Positions 26,570 through 35,277 of a DNA stretch of 64,000 bases are shown piece after piece. A program made the position numbers and the translations under genes. The DNA comes from Armatimonadota bacterium (GTDB taxonomy: Bacteria > Armatimonadota > Fimbriimonadia > Fimbriimonadales > GBS-DC). Location: contig JABWCR010000007.1 of NCBI GenBank assembly GCA_013359125.1, positions 1-64,000 on the forward strand. The letters run 5' to 3'. The notes beneath the pieces were generated by a model, which was not told where the DNA came from, did no database searches, and saw nothing but the letters and a program-made list of their open reading frames with translations. Numbering within the stretch: the stretch's first letter is position 1; each line of letters begins with the position of its first letter.

Positions 26570-28078
26570 GTGGGCAGCGAGCACGATTCGATCCGCAAAG
26601 TCGTCCGCGTCGCTCGCCGTCAAGATAAGCTTGAATTAACCCCTGACGACCTCAGCCGGATGGACGATGCGCATCGCCGGCTGCAGGCGCTCTTCAACAC
26701 CGGAGAGACCATTTACGGCGTCAGTACTGGCTTTGGTCCCCTCAAGTCCGAACGTATCAGCCTCGAAAAAGCCTCCCAACTGCAGACCAACCTTATACGT
26801 TCCCATGCTTGCGGCGTCGGCCCGCCGCTAAAAGAAGACCAAACCCGCGCAATGATGGCGCTCTTAGCGCTTTCGCTCTCTAAAGGCGCATCGGGCGTTC
26901 CGGCCAGCCTTGCACAGGCAGTGGTCGATCTGCTCAACAACGATATCGTGCCCGTCGTTCCCAGCCGCGGATCGTTGGGCGCCAGCGGCGACCTCGCCCC
27001 GCTCGCCCATGCCGCGCTCGTGCTCATCGGCGAAGGCGAAGCGGTCTATCAAGGCAGGCGGATGCCGGGTAGGGAAGCGCTCTCGGCGGCGGGTTTGTCG
27101 CCAATCGAACTCACCCCTAAGTGCGGTCTGTCGCTGATCAATGGCACCCACGCGCACACGGGCATCGCCTGCTTGCTGTGGACCGACATGGAGCGGCTGA
27201 TCAAGACTGCCGAAATCGCCGCCGCCATGAGCATCGAGGCGATGTTAGGTTCGGCTAAGCCCTTTGGCTCGGTGGCCCGCCTCAAGCCCCATCCGGGGCA
27301 GTTAGCGTCGTCGGCCAACCTTGATCGGCTGCTGGCTGGAAGCGCTATCGTCGCTTCGCACGCCGGGTGCGCCGAGGTTCAAGACGCCTACTCTATGCGA
27401 TGCGCGCCCCATGTACTGGGCGCCGCTCGACAGACGCACTTGCACTTGGGCGAAACGCTCCTGCGAGAGCTTGAGAGCGTTACCGATAACCCGTTGCTAG
27501 TCGATGGAGAAGCCGTCAGCGCGGGGCATTTTCACGGTCAAGCGGTCGGCTTCGCGCTCGATTATGCCGCAATGGGGCTGGCCGAGATCGCCTCGATCAG
27601 CGAGCGGCGCGCCGCCCGAATCTTGGACGCCTCCATGTCGCGCGGGCTGCCGGCCTTTTTGGTGGCCGAGCCGGGTCTGAACTCTGGATTTATGATTGCC
27701 CAGTACACCGCCGCCGCGTTGGTGTCGGAGAACAAGACCTTATGCCACCCTGCCTCGGTCGATTCGATCCCGACCGGCGCCAACCAAGAGGATCACGTCT
27801 CGATGGCGATGACCGCCGCGCTCAAGGCGACGGATGTCCTTAAGAACGCCCAAACCGTCGTCGCCATCGAACTGCTCTGCGCCGCTCAAGGGCTCGAGTT
27901 TCGCAAGCGGGAGACCGGCTTGAAAGCAGCAAAAGGCACGGGGACTGCTCTCGAAGCCGTCCGCGAAGCCGTGCCGTTTTTAGAATCGGACGCGCCCCTA
28001 GCGCCGATGATCGAGAAAGTCCTGCAGATCGAAGACGTGGTCGAGCGGGTGGAGCAGGCGATCGGTGAGATGGTATGA
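26570..28078 (+). CDS. hutH: histidine ammonia-lyase
   Basis: Converts histidine to urocanate and ammonia, the first step of histidine degradation; cytosolic tetramer. Length 502 residues from GTG 26570 (normal about 510). The self-formed MIO cofactor comes from A138-S139-G140 in LGASGDLAPLAH. YGVSTGFG near the start and SVDSIPTGANQEDHVSM near the end are diagnostic. ATG 26540 (10 codons earlier) is an alternative, but neither has a Shine-Dalgarno site, and TATAAT 6 nt before the GTG suggests leaderless expression. Overlaps the ureohydrolase gene downstream by ATGA, giving a partial hut operon. Confidence 0.94.
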   Translation: MGSEHDSIRKVVRVARRQDKLELTPDDLSRMDDAHRRLQALFNTGETIYGVSTGFGPLKSERISLEKASQLQTNLIRSHACGVGPPLKEDQTRAMMALLALSLSKGASGVPASLAQAVVDLLNNDIVPVVPSRGSLGASGDLAPLAHAALVLIGEGEAVYQGRRMPGREALSAAGLSPIELTPKCGLSLINGTHAHTGIACLLWTDMERLIKTAEIAAAMSIEAMLGSAKPFGSVARLKPHPGQLASSANLDRLLAGSAIVASHAGCAEVQDAYSMRCAPHVLGAARQTHLHLGETLLRELESVTDNPLLVDGEAVSAGHFHGQAVGFALDYAAMGLAEIASISERRAARILDASMSRGLPAFLVAEPGLNSGFMIAQYTAAALVSENKTLCHPASVDSIPTGANQEDHVSMAMTAALKATDVLKNAQTVVAIELLCAAQGLEFRKRETGLKAAKGTGTALEAVREAVPFLESDAPLAPMIEKVLQIEDVVERVEQAIGEMV

Positions 28079-28953
28079 CCCTGGATCGCCGTTTGGGCGA
28101 TCTGCCCCAAGCGCCGCTGGATGCCGCGGATATCGCGATTATTGGTCTGCCCGATGACAGGGGCATTGTAGCCAACAACGGTCGACCGGGCGCCCGCCAA
28201 GCGCCAGAAGCCATTCGACGCTATCTATACAAGACGACCCCTGGCCCTAAGGGCGCGATCGAGAAATTGAAATGGATCGATCTAGGCGACGTTGATCCGG
28301 GCGACAGCATCGAGGCCATGCACGAAGCCGGCGCCGAGATGTGCAGAACCGCGCTCAGCGCCGGGGCCGCTGTTATCGCTTTGGGCGGCGGGCACGATCT
28401 TGCGCACTGCGATCTGAGCGCTCTGATGGACCGCACGGGCGGGCCGGTCGGCGTGGTCAATATCGACGCTCATTTAGACCTTCGAGAATACGACCAGGGC
28501 ATCAATAGCGGCACGGCCTTCCGAAGGCTCATCGACCGAGGCCTTGAACCGGGCAACTTGATCGAGTTTGGCATTCAGGCGCACTCCAATGCTTCGGGCT
28601 ATCTCGATTATGCGGCCGAGAAGGGCGTTGAAGTTTATCCGTGGGAACATGTTCGAGACGATCCGGTCGGCCATCTGCAGAACATTTTTGGGCAGTTGGC
28701 CGAACGAACGTCGGCGATTGGCGTCAGCTTCGATATCGATTGCGTGGCCGGGATGGCCGGTTGCAGCGCACCTTCGCCCATAGGTCTAACGCCCCAGCAA
28801 GCGCTCGATATTGCACGTCTGAGCGCAAACTATGCCCGTTCATTCGGAATCTTCGAAGTCTCGCCGCCGTTAGACGTTGCCGATCAAACCAGCCGTCTAG
28901 CAGCCCTGATGGTCTGGACGATTCTCTACGAACGCTCGCTCAAAGCGCCATGA
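28075..28953 (+). CDS. hutG: formimidoylglutamase-like ureohydrolase
   Basis: A 292-residue member of the arginase/agmatinase/formimidoylglutamase family with the bimetal manganese motifs: GGGHDLAHC, NIDAHLDLR and SFDIDCVAG, plus RPGARQAPEAIRRYLYK near the start. Coupling to hutH (4-nt overlap) points to formimidoylglutamate hydrolysis in histidine degradation rather than arginine breakdown, though sequence alone does not separate them. The urocanase and imidazolonepropionase genes needed between the two steps are not in the window. Its 3' end overlaps convergent fabI by 14 bp. Confidence 0.85.
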   Translation: MTLDRRLGDLPQAPLDAADIAIIGLPDDRGIVANNGRPGARQAPEAIRRYLYKTTPGPKGAIEKLKWIDLGDVDPGDSIEAMHEAGAEMCRTALSAGAAVIALGGGHDLAHCDLSALMDRTGGPVGVVNIDAHLDLREYDQGINSGTAFRRLIDRGLEPGNLIEFGIQAHSNASGYLDYAAEKGVEVYPWEHVRDDPVGHLQNIFGQLAERTSAIGVSFDIDCVAGMAGCSAPSPIGLTPQQALDIARLSANYARSFGIFEVSPPLDVADQTSRLAALMVWTILYERSLKAP

Positions 28954-29704
28954 TGCTGTAGCCCGCGTCCACGTAGATCGTTTCGCCCGTTATTCCTCGC
29001 CCCAGATCGCTGAAGAGGAACACTGCGGCGCTCGCCACTTCCTCTGGATCGGTATCCCGTTTCATCGCCGATTTGCTTCGTACATGTTCCAGCATCGAGT
29101 TGAAGTCCCGCACGCCGCGGGCTGCCAAAGTCTGTACCGGGCCGGGCGAAAGCGCATTGACCCGAATGCCTCGAGGGCCAAAATCCCATGCCAAGTATCG
29201 GACCGAGGCCTCCAATGCCGCCTTGGCTACGCCCATCACGTTGTAGTTGGGCGCCACGCGCTCGCCGCCCAGATAACTAAGCGTCAGAATGGAGGCCGAA
29301 TCGCTCAGTATGGGGTCCAATGCTCGACAAGCCGCCACCAAGGTATAGGCGCTCGTCTCAAGAGCAATTTTGAACCCCTCGCGAGAGGTCTCGACAAACC
29401 GACCCATCAAATCATCCCGCACCGCGTAGGCCACGCAATGCGCTACGAAATCGACCTGTCCCCACTCTTCTTCCAACCGCTTGGCCACGCCGATAATCTC
29501 CTCATCGTGATTGAGGTCGCACTGCAAAGCCAAAGCGCCCGGAAGTTCGGGCAACAACTTCTCCATGTGATCCTTCAGCCGTTCGTTCTGATAGGCCACC
29601 GCCAGTCGCGCGCCTTGGGCTTGGCAGGCCCGTGCTATAGAGAACGCCAAACTACGATGGTTGGCCAATCCAAAGATGACCCCGCGCTTGCCTTCCAAAA
29701 GCAT
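28940..29704 (-). CDS. fabI: enoyl-ACP reductase (NADH)
   Basis: Final reductase of type II fatty-acid elongation, cytosolic. The 254 residues fit FabI (about 255-260). The nucleotide motif is the FabI variant GLANHRSLAFSIARA (not GxxxGxG). The catalytic pair is Y-x6-K in YNVMGVAKAALE, with SYLGGERVAPN upstream. The C-terminal TGETIYVDAGYSI is also typical. It is the last gene of the run from ald: the ATG at 29704 abuts the GerMN gene's stop (29705), so coupling is likely. Confidence 0.93.
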   Translation of the reverse strand: MLLEGKRGVIFGLANHRSLAFSIARACQAQGARLAVAYQNERLKDHMEKLLPELPGALALQCDLNHDEEIIGVAKRLEEEWGQVDFVAHCVAYAVRDDLMGRFVETSREGFKIALETSAYTLVAACRALDPILSDSASILTLSYLGGERVAPNYNVMGVAKAALEASVRYLAWDFGPRGIRVNALSPGPVQTLAARGVRDFNSMLEHVRSKSAMKRDTDPEEVASAAVFLFSDLGRGITGETIYVDAGYSIMAL

Positions 29705-30202
29705 CTATTTCTCCCTCTCCACTGGCAAAGCCTGAGTAATATCGATATGCCCGCCCAAAGTCTCAGCCTCTTTGCCTTCTATCAGAATCTGCACCTTGTC
29801 GATCTCGGGGAAGGAGCCAGCCGTGCGCACGATGGCGTTGATCAAGGCGGCCTCGCCCGTCGAGCCTTGCTCAAAATCCGTCGTCATCGCGGCGTTAAAG
29901 TTCAGAACGAGGGTTTTCTCCTTCACCTCTGCGCCCAACAGCTTCGCCGTGCGGGGCGCTTCTTGACTTTCTTGCAACAGATGTTCGAACGTCGCTTGAT
30001 AGGCGTTCTCCGCACCCTCCAAATTGAGCGCTTTCTTGTCATAGACCGTCTCGCCGTCTTCGGTCCTTGGTACAAAGACGTGCACTTCGTTCGGCGGTTT
30101 GGGTGGTTCGGGCGGCGGCGTTGGATTTAAGCGCAACCAAGTAATGACGCCGACTGCCAGCACTAGTACCACAAAGAGAGCGACCGCGAAGATGTTACGC
30201 AT
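29705..30202 (-). CDS. GerMN-domain membrane-anchored protein
   Basis: A 165-residue protein with an N-terminal TM/signal anchor (about 5-24), a proline-rich spacer (TPPPEPPKPPNE) and a GerMN domain (about 40-160): VHVFVPRTEDGETV, the LNFNAAMTTDF strand, a helix EAALINAIVRTAGSFPEIDKVQ, and a final strand ILIEGKE. GerMN modules bind peptidoglycan-associated complexes in spore-formers but also occur in non-sporulating bacteria. Nothing else here indicates sporulation. It overlaps the FHA gene stop by 8 nt. Confidence 0.85.
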   Translation of the reverse strand: MRNIFAVALFVVLVLAVGVITWLRLNPTPPPEPPKPPNEVHVFVPRTEDGETVYDKKALNLEGAENAYQATFEHLLQESQEAPRTAKLLGAEVKEKTLVLNFNAAMTTDFEQGSTGEAALINAIVRTAGSFPEIDKVQILIEGKEAETLGGHIDITQALPVEREK

Positions 30203-31001
30203 CGTCCTCGCCCGGTTCTTCTTCGACGGCCTCTGCCCACTCTAACCGATATTCGGACTGCCCGATTTTCGCAATCGCGTCCTCAGGCCATTCGGTCGCG
30301 ACGTTCGGTGTGATCCGACCCTCGTTGATGTAAACGCCGTTTGCGCTGCCGAGGTCGGTGATCTTTACAAGGTCGCCCACCAACTCGATCGTTGCGTGTT
30401 GGCTGGATACGTAGGGATCGTTGATCGCGATGTCGTTGCCGGGCTTTCGGCCAACGCCATTGACGCCCGATTTAAGAGCGTATCGCTGATCGCCGCTCAC
30501 CATGTAGGCAATGGCGGGCGCTTCGGGCGGAGGCTCCGGCGCGACAAAGCCTTCTGGTAGCTCGAGCGTCATCAGTATGCTGCCAAACTTGATCGATGCG
30601 CCGTTGGCCAGCCCGACTGGTTGTTCTGGCTCGACAGCGACATCGTCCACTTTGGTGCCGTTCGCACTGCCCAAATCCTCGATGGTCGCCGTATCGTCCG
30701 CTATCGTTATCTGTGCGTGTTTGCGACTGACCGCCGGATCGTTGATCAAAATGTCCGACGCAGAGTCTCGGCCAACGATGTTGACTCCGGCCTTCAATAG
30801 GTGCGTCTGCCCCAGGCCGTCCACCAATTTGGGCACGGCTTGAGGCTCTTGCTCTGTTTCCGGCGCGCCGCCGACTAACAGCAAGCCGCACTCTATGCAA
30901 TAAACCTCTGCAGGCGGATTGACCTGGCCGCAGATAGGGCAGTTGGCGGGTGCCAAGGTCATCGTGGCTTCGGGAGCGGACATCTGGATCGTGTTTTCCA
31001 T
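30195..31001 (-). CDS. zinc-ribbon protein with two FHA domains
   Basis: A 268-residue cytoplasmic protein. A C4 zinc ribbon opens it (CPICGQVNPPAEVYCIECGL, about 19-38), followed by two FHA phosphopeptide-binding domains, each with the GR..S..I.I.D..VSR.H...D..SANGT motif (VGRDSASDILINDPAVSRKH and VGRKPGNDIAINDPYVSSQH, with SANGT and SANGV). The second has SSQH in place of SRKH. FHA domains read phospho-Thr marks, but no kinase gene is in the window. ATG 31001 shares a base with the upstream stop (TAATG). Confidence 0.9.
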   Translation of the reverse strand: MENTIQMSAPEATMTLAPANCPICGQVNPPAEVYCIECGLLLVGGAPETEQEPQAVPKLVDGLGQTHLLKAGVNIVGRDSASDILINDPAVSRKHAQITIADDTATIEDLGSANGTKVDDVAVEPEQPVGLANGASIKFGSILMTLELPEGFVAPEPPPEAPAIAYMVSGDQRYALKSGVNGVGRKPGNDIAINDPYVSSQHATIELVGDLVKITDLGSANGVYINEGRITPNVATEWPEDAIAKIGQSEYRLEWAEAVEEEPGEDDA

Positions 31002-31828
31002 TACTTTAATCCTACCCAAGCGCCGCCTTCGCGTCGCGATTGTTCGGCCGCTTGGTGTATCTTCACCGCTTCGAGCGACTCTTCGATCGGCCAGGGCGAG
31101 CGTCCCGTCTCGAAGAAGTCTAACATGCTCAATGCTTGATTTCGATAGAACCCGGCAAAATCCTTGACAACCTCTGTTACGTATTCGCCGCTATATTTGG
31201 CGCCCATTTGCCAAGAAAGAGAGTCCCACAGATTGTCCGCCGTTCTCAATTCGACAAATGCGCGACGATCGCCATAATCCAGCGCGATCAATCGACAATT
31301 CTCCGTGCCCGTGTCGATGACGCGGCGAACCCCGACGCCCATCAAGCGCTGCACCATAGAAAGGGTATGAATGCCATACCCGAACAACTTGCCCATCCCC
31401 CGGCCAAAGGCTTCTTCGGGCTGCTCGCGGCCTTCAAATGCCTCAAACTCTACCGCGCAGCGCAAGGCCGATCCGCTCATGATCGGAGTCTTATGTTCTG
31501 CGGCCAATGCGACGATCTCCTCGGCTTCTCGCGTCTCAAATGCCAGCATCTTGTCGATGAAGGTCGGCTTACCAAACGGCAAAACCACGCGGCAAAGATC
31601 AAGATGGCGCTCGATATTGTCAGGGGCCAAGAGCATGGTCGCATCGGCCGCATTGACTGCGTCTTCGATCGAATCGGCGCGCGACACGCTGTTCTTAGCT
31701 GCCCAATCATCGCCATCTGGGTGGCTTTCCCAACAGGCTGCAACTTCGGCGCCCTCCTCGCGAAGCAGTTTGAGGAAGGTGTTGGCGTGGTAATTGTTCA
31801 GATGGTGATCGATAAAGGCAATTCGCAT
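31001..31828 (-). CDS. Gfo/Idh/MocA-family oxidoreductase
   Basis: A 275-residue NAD(P)-dependent oxidoreductase-like protein. The start IAFIDHHLNNYHANTFLKL is a Rossmann-type strand-turn-helix, although the usual glycine-rich GxGxxG is not obvious. LLAPDNIERHLDLC, KPTFIDKMLA and GIHTLSMVQRLMG (the H of the active-site region) are consistent with the family. Its length is shorter than the common 330-380. Substrate cannot be assigned. The start ATG 31828 follows the ald stop by 1 nt (TGAGATG), and the stop overlaps the FHA gene. Confidence 0.75.
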   Translation of the reverse strand: MRIAFIDHHLNNYHANTFLKLLREEGAEVAACWESHPDGDDWAAKNSVSRADSIEDAVNAADATMLLAPDNIERHLDLCRVVLPFGKPTFIDKMLAFETREAEEIVALAAEHKTPIMSGSALRCAVEFEAFEGREQPEEAFGRGMGKLFGYGIHTLSMVQRLMGVGVRRVIDTGTENCRLIALDYGDRRAFVELRTADNLWDSLSWQMGAKYSGEYVTEVVKDFAGFYRNQALSMLDFFETGRSPWPIEESLEAVKIHQAAEQSRREGGAWVGLK

Positions 31829-31829
31829 C

Positions 31830-32939
31830 TCAAAGCGCCTGCCCGGCTGAAATGTACGGATAGCCGAACAGTTCGGCAATCGGCTGAAGGGTTACTTTGC
31901 CTTCGATCACGTTGAGACCTTGCAACAGGAATGGATCATTGCGCAAAGCTTCGCGCGCCCCGTGCTTTGCGATCTGCCTGACGAATCCTAGGGTTACGTT
32001 AGTCAAAGCATAGGTGGAGGTTCGTGCGACCGCGCCCGGCATATTGGCCACCGCGTAATGCACGACGCCTTCTTCCACATAGGTCGGGTCGCTGTGGGTG
32101 GTCGGTCGCGTCGTCTCGGCAACGCCGCCCTGATCGACGCAAACGTCCACCAAGGCCGAGCCGTCTTTCATCTCTTTCAGCAAGGCGCGGTCGATCAGTT
32201 TAGGCGTCCGCTCGCCGGTCAGGTAGATCGCTCCAATGGTCAGATCGGCCTGCCGCACGGCATCTCGCAAGTTGGTCGGATTGGAATAGAGCGTCTTGAC
32301 ATTGGCCGGCATCACGTCGTCCAGATAGCGCATTCGTTCTAAGTCGAGGTCCAAGATCGTAACCCTTGCGCCAAATCCAGCGGCGATCTTGGCTGCGTTT
32401 GTGCCGACGACGCCCCCGCCAATGATAACGACCGATGCGGGCGGCACTCCCGGCACTCCCGACAGCAGCACGCCTTGGCCCTTGTGGTGCTTTTCCAGAC
32501 AGGCCGCTCCAGCCTGAACGCTCATACGGCCGGCAATCTCGCTCATCGGCGTCAATATCGGCAGTTTCTCGTTCGCATCGGGGATAGTCTCATAGGCGAT
32601 GCAAATTGCGCCCGATTCGACCATCGCTCGGGTCAAGTCGGCGCTGGCTGCAAAGTGAAAAAACGTGAAGAGCGCTTGGCCGGGACGAATTCGCGGAAAC
32701 TCTTCTGACAGCGGCTCTTTGACCTTGACGATCAGATCGCTTTGCGCCCAAACTTGGCTCACGTCCGCCAAGGTTGCGCCCGCAGCCGCATACTCGTCAT
32801 CGGACAATCCGGTCCCGACGCCCGCGCTTTGCTCAACGATGACTTTATGGCCGTCCTGCGTGAGCCGATGAACGCCCGCCGGGGTCATCGCCACGCGATG
32901 TTCGTCCTTCTTCACTTCCTTGGGTACGCCGATGACCAT
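31830..32939 (-). CDS. ald: alanine dehydrogenase
   Basis: NAD-dependent interconversion of L-alanine with pyruvate and ammonia, 369 residues (family about 370). Seen: the start MVIGVPKEVKKDEHRVAMTP, the KVKEP segment with its catalytic Lys, HFAAS, and the nucleotide-binding VVIIGGGVVGTNAAKIAAGFG. The late VDQGG and MPGAVARTST regions close the fold. A good ribosome site (ggagg, 6 nt) precedes ATG 32939. It heads a five-gene run ald, Gfo/Idh, zinc-ribbon FHA, GerMN, fabI, each joined by 0-8 nt. Confidence 0.95.
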   Translation of the reverse strand: MVIGVPKEVKKDEHRVAMTPAGVHRLTQDGHKVIVEQSAGVGTGLSDDEYAAAGATLADVSQVWAQSDLIVKVKEPLSEEFPRIRPGQALFTFFHFAASADLTRAMVESGAICIAYETIPDANEKLPILTPMSEIAGRMSVQAGAACLEKHHKGQGVLLSGVPGVPPASVVIIGGGVVGTNAAKIAAGFGARVTILDLDLERMRYLDDVMPANVKTLYSNPTNLRDAVRQADLTIGAIYLTGERTPKLIDRALLKEMKDGSALVDVCVDQGGVAETTRPTTHSDPTYVEEGVVHYAVANMPGAVARTSTYALTNVTLGFVRQIAKHGAREALRNDPFLLQGLNVIEGKVTLQPIAELFGYPYISAGQAL

Positions 32940-32949
32940 CCTTGCCCTC

Positions 32950-34233
32950 CTATTGCGGCTGAACGCGCATAGATTCCGATTCTACCTGCTGTACGGGCGC
33001 CTCGTCGAGTTTGCGAAGCAGCGCAGCGCCGGCCAATACATAGATCGGAATGAAAGCAAAGACCGCCCGCCATCCCAAGCCGGGAGAATATCGATTGAGG
33101 GCGTCGGCGACTGGGCCGGCGATCATTGGCGCTACCACTTGTGGCAAAGTCATCGAAATGTGCCAGATCGCCATGTATCGACCGGCTTCGTCTGCCTTGG
33201 GCACTAAGTTTGCGGCCAACGCCCAATCGACCGCGGCAAAGGCTCCCCACGCGATTCCGAAAAGAACGCCCAACAGCATCACCGCGCGAAAATCGCTGAC
33301 CAGCAGAAATGCTATCGCCGCTGCGCAGAGAAGACCGCTGCACATGAAGATAATACTCTTCTTGCTGTGGCGGTCCGCGTTGCGCGCGACCATAAAGGTG
33401 CCGATCACGCCTGCGAAGGTTACAATCTCGAATAAAATGAACGCAGACTTAAGATAGCCGTCGCCAAGCCCGATTGAATCGCGCAGGTAGAAGGTGATGA
33501 AGTAGACCGCTGTATAGAACCCCGCGTTGAAGAAGAACCGCGAGAGGGTCAGTAGCCGAAAGTTGGGCGCGTCTTTCAGACGGATATCGAACACATGGCG
33601 CAGTTTCACCTTGGCATCCGCAGGATTTTTCGGACTCCAGGGCTTCTCCCGCAGCCCACAATGCGTCCAGAGCATCGTGGATAGCAGCACGCCCCCATAA
33701 ACCCATCCCACAAGCCTCATGCGCGCATCTGCAGACCAATGGGATAGCAGCATCGGCTCCTTGTCAAGGAGCGCGCCGACCAGCGCAAGCCCTAAGCCCG
33801 TTCCCAATAGCGTCATCGCCCCCATATAGCTCGACGCAAGCCCATGCCGATGAGGCGGCACGACATCGGGGATGACCGCTTGATAGGGCCCGTTCGCCCA
33901 GTTTAGAAAGAACTGAATGGCCGCAAAACAGACCATCAGCTGCCAGAACGAGCCGCTGTAAGTAAAGAGAACGATGAACGGGATGCACCATATCACCCCA
34001 TGAAAAATGAACGGCCGGCGTCGGCCCCACCGAGACTGGCAACGATCGCTGTAAGGCCCTGCGATCAGTTCGACAACGGTGGAAAACAGCGCGCCGCCAG
34101 CCGCCAGCACGCCCAAATAGGCGCCATGAGATTCTTTGGGTATGAACTCGGCAACGCGCTCCTGCAAGACCAGCGTCAACATGCCCGCCCAAAAAAAGCT
34201 GACGCCGAACCAGAACACACTGATGGCGATCAT
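32950..34233 (-). CDS. MFS sugar-type transporter (GPH/SLC45-like)
   Basis: A 427-residue 12-TM major-facilitator carrier. The loop 2-3 motif GPYSDRCQSRWGRRRPFI, with the R-x-G-R-R-R-P run, is the signature of the GPH/sucrose-transporter-like (SLC45) subgroup, which moves glycosides with cations. Substrate is not decidable here. It overlaps the pilD stop by ATGA, so it is read from the pilus operon end, an unusual partner for a pilus gene cluster. Confidence 0.85.
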   Translation of the reverse strand: MIAISVFWFGVSFFWAGMLTLVLQERVAEFIPKESHGAYLGVLAAGGALFSTVVELIAGPYSDRCQSRWGRRRPFIFHGVIWCIPFIVLFTYSGSFWQLMVCFAAIQFFLNWANGPYQAVIPDVVPPHRHGLASSYMGAMTLLGTGLGLALVGALLDKEPMLLSHWSADARMRLVGWVYGGVLLSTMLWTHCGLREKPWSPKNPADAKVKLRHVFDIRLKDAPNFRLLTLSRFFFNAGFYTAVYFITFYLRDSIGLGDGYLKSAFILFEIVTFAGVIGTFMVARNADRHSKKSIIFMCSGLLCAAAIAFLLVSDFRAVMLLGVLFGIAWGAFAAVDWALAANLVPKADEAGRYMAIWHISMTLPQVVAPMIAGPVADALNRYSPGLGWRAVFAFIPIYVLAGAALLRKLDEAPVQQVESESMRVQPQ

Positions 34234-35270
34234 GGCCCGCCCGTGATGTTATCCAGATAAGCCCGAACCAGCGAGGCTAAGGGGTTGGCAAAGATCAGCG
34301 TCAGGATCGCGCCCAAAGCCATGCTGGGGCCGAATGGAATGGCGCCAACTTGCGGCGGTTCGTCGTCCAGTTCTTCCGACTGTGTTGAGCCAAACGTCCG
34401 CTCCAGCCATTCGTCGATGCGTCTCTTGATGGCTCCCGGGAGAAACAGATAGAGCACATCGAGCCACAGCAGGTAGAGGATCGAAAAGAAGAAGAGGGAA
34501 GCGATCGATTCGGGAACGTAGGATTCAAGTTCTTCGCTCGTATCTATAGCCGGATGCAAGCGCGCATAGATCATCCCAACAACCCCAAAGACCAATCCGA
34601 GCATGACGGCCAAACCAAAGGAGACGACCGCCGCCGGCGCCATCAAACAGGCGCCGATCGCCCTGGCTAGCTTGATGTCGCCGTGTCCCATCGCGTCCTT
34701 GCGAAACGCGATCCTCCCCAAGAGGCTGATGAATACAAAGATGCCGGCGCCGACTGTCGCCCCGATCAGCGCATTTGATAAACTTAGGCGCCCCGGTTCG
34801 GCCCAATCCCAAGGCGTGGCCAACCTGCTTGCAAATCCGGCGACAAGCAACCCTATGATCAGCGCAGCCGCGTTCAACTCGTCCGGAATAATGAACCAGC
34901 GCAGATCGATCATCGAAAGCGCGAGCAGGCATGAGCAAAACGCCGACAGTCCCAAAAACGCAACCCAAGATTCTCCTTGCACCAAATGCAGATGCCAAAA
35001 CCATGCCCAGATAGCCGCATTGACGATCTCTACCAACAAGTATCGAACGGGGATCGAGGCCCTGCAGTGCCGACAACGGCCTTGCTGAACGAGATAACTC
35101 AGAATCGGGAAGAGATCGAGCGCGGTCAGTCGCGTTTTGCAGTTAGGGCAGTGCGACGGCGGATGGACGATGGAGAGCCCGGCCGGCAAGCGATAAATCA
35201 GTACATTGAGAAAACTGCCTATTGCCGCCCCGAAGGCGATGCCGAAGACAACGCTCCAGGGCGGCAGCAT
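34230..35270 (-). CDS. pilD: prepilin peptidase / N-methyltransferase
   Basis: Type IV prepilin leader peptidase, an A24 aspartic protease in the inner membrane, which cleaves and methylates prepilins. The N-terminal methyltransferase part has the start GAAIGSFLNVLIYRLP, the Cys pairs CPNCKTRL and CRHCRASI for zinc, and catalytic Asp in SMIDLRWFIIPD and GHGDIKLA. The length, 346, is longer than usual (about 250-290): an insertion of roughly 80 residues, partly hydrophobic and ending in an acidic stretch, separates a late TM helix from the terminal IPFGPSMALGAI motif. Follows pilC by 7 nt. Confidence 0.93.
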   Translation of the reverse strand: MLPPWSVVFGIAFGAAIGSFLNVLIYRLPAGLSIVHPPSHCPNCKTRLTALDLFPILSYLVQQGRCRHCRASIPVRYLLVEIVNAAIWAWFWHLHLVQGESWVAFLGLSAFCSCLLALSMIDLRWFIIPDELNAAALIIGLLVAGFASRLATPWDWAEPGRLSLSNALIGATVGAGIFVFISLLGRIAFRKDAMGHGDIKLARAIGACLMAPAAVVSFGLAVMLGLVFGVVGMIYARLHPAIDTSEELESYVPESIASLFFFSILYLLWLDVLYLFLPGAIKRRIDEWLERTFGSTQSEELDDEPPQVGAIPFGPSMALGAILTLIFANPLASLVRAYLDNITGGP

Positions 35271-35277
35271 ATGCCGA

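Noticed and set aside
29705-30202. Sporulation locus because of GerMN
   Set aside because: GerMN domains occur in non-sporulating bacteria and no other spore gene is present.
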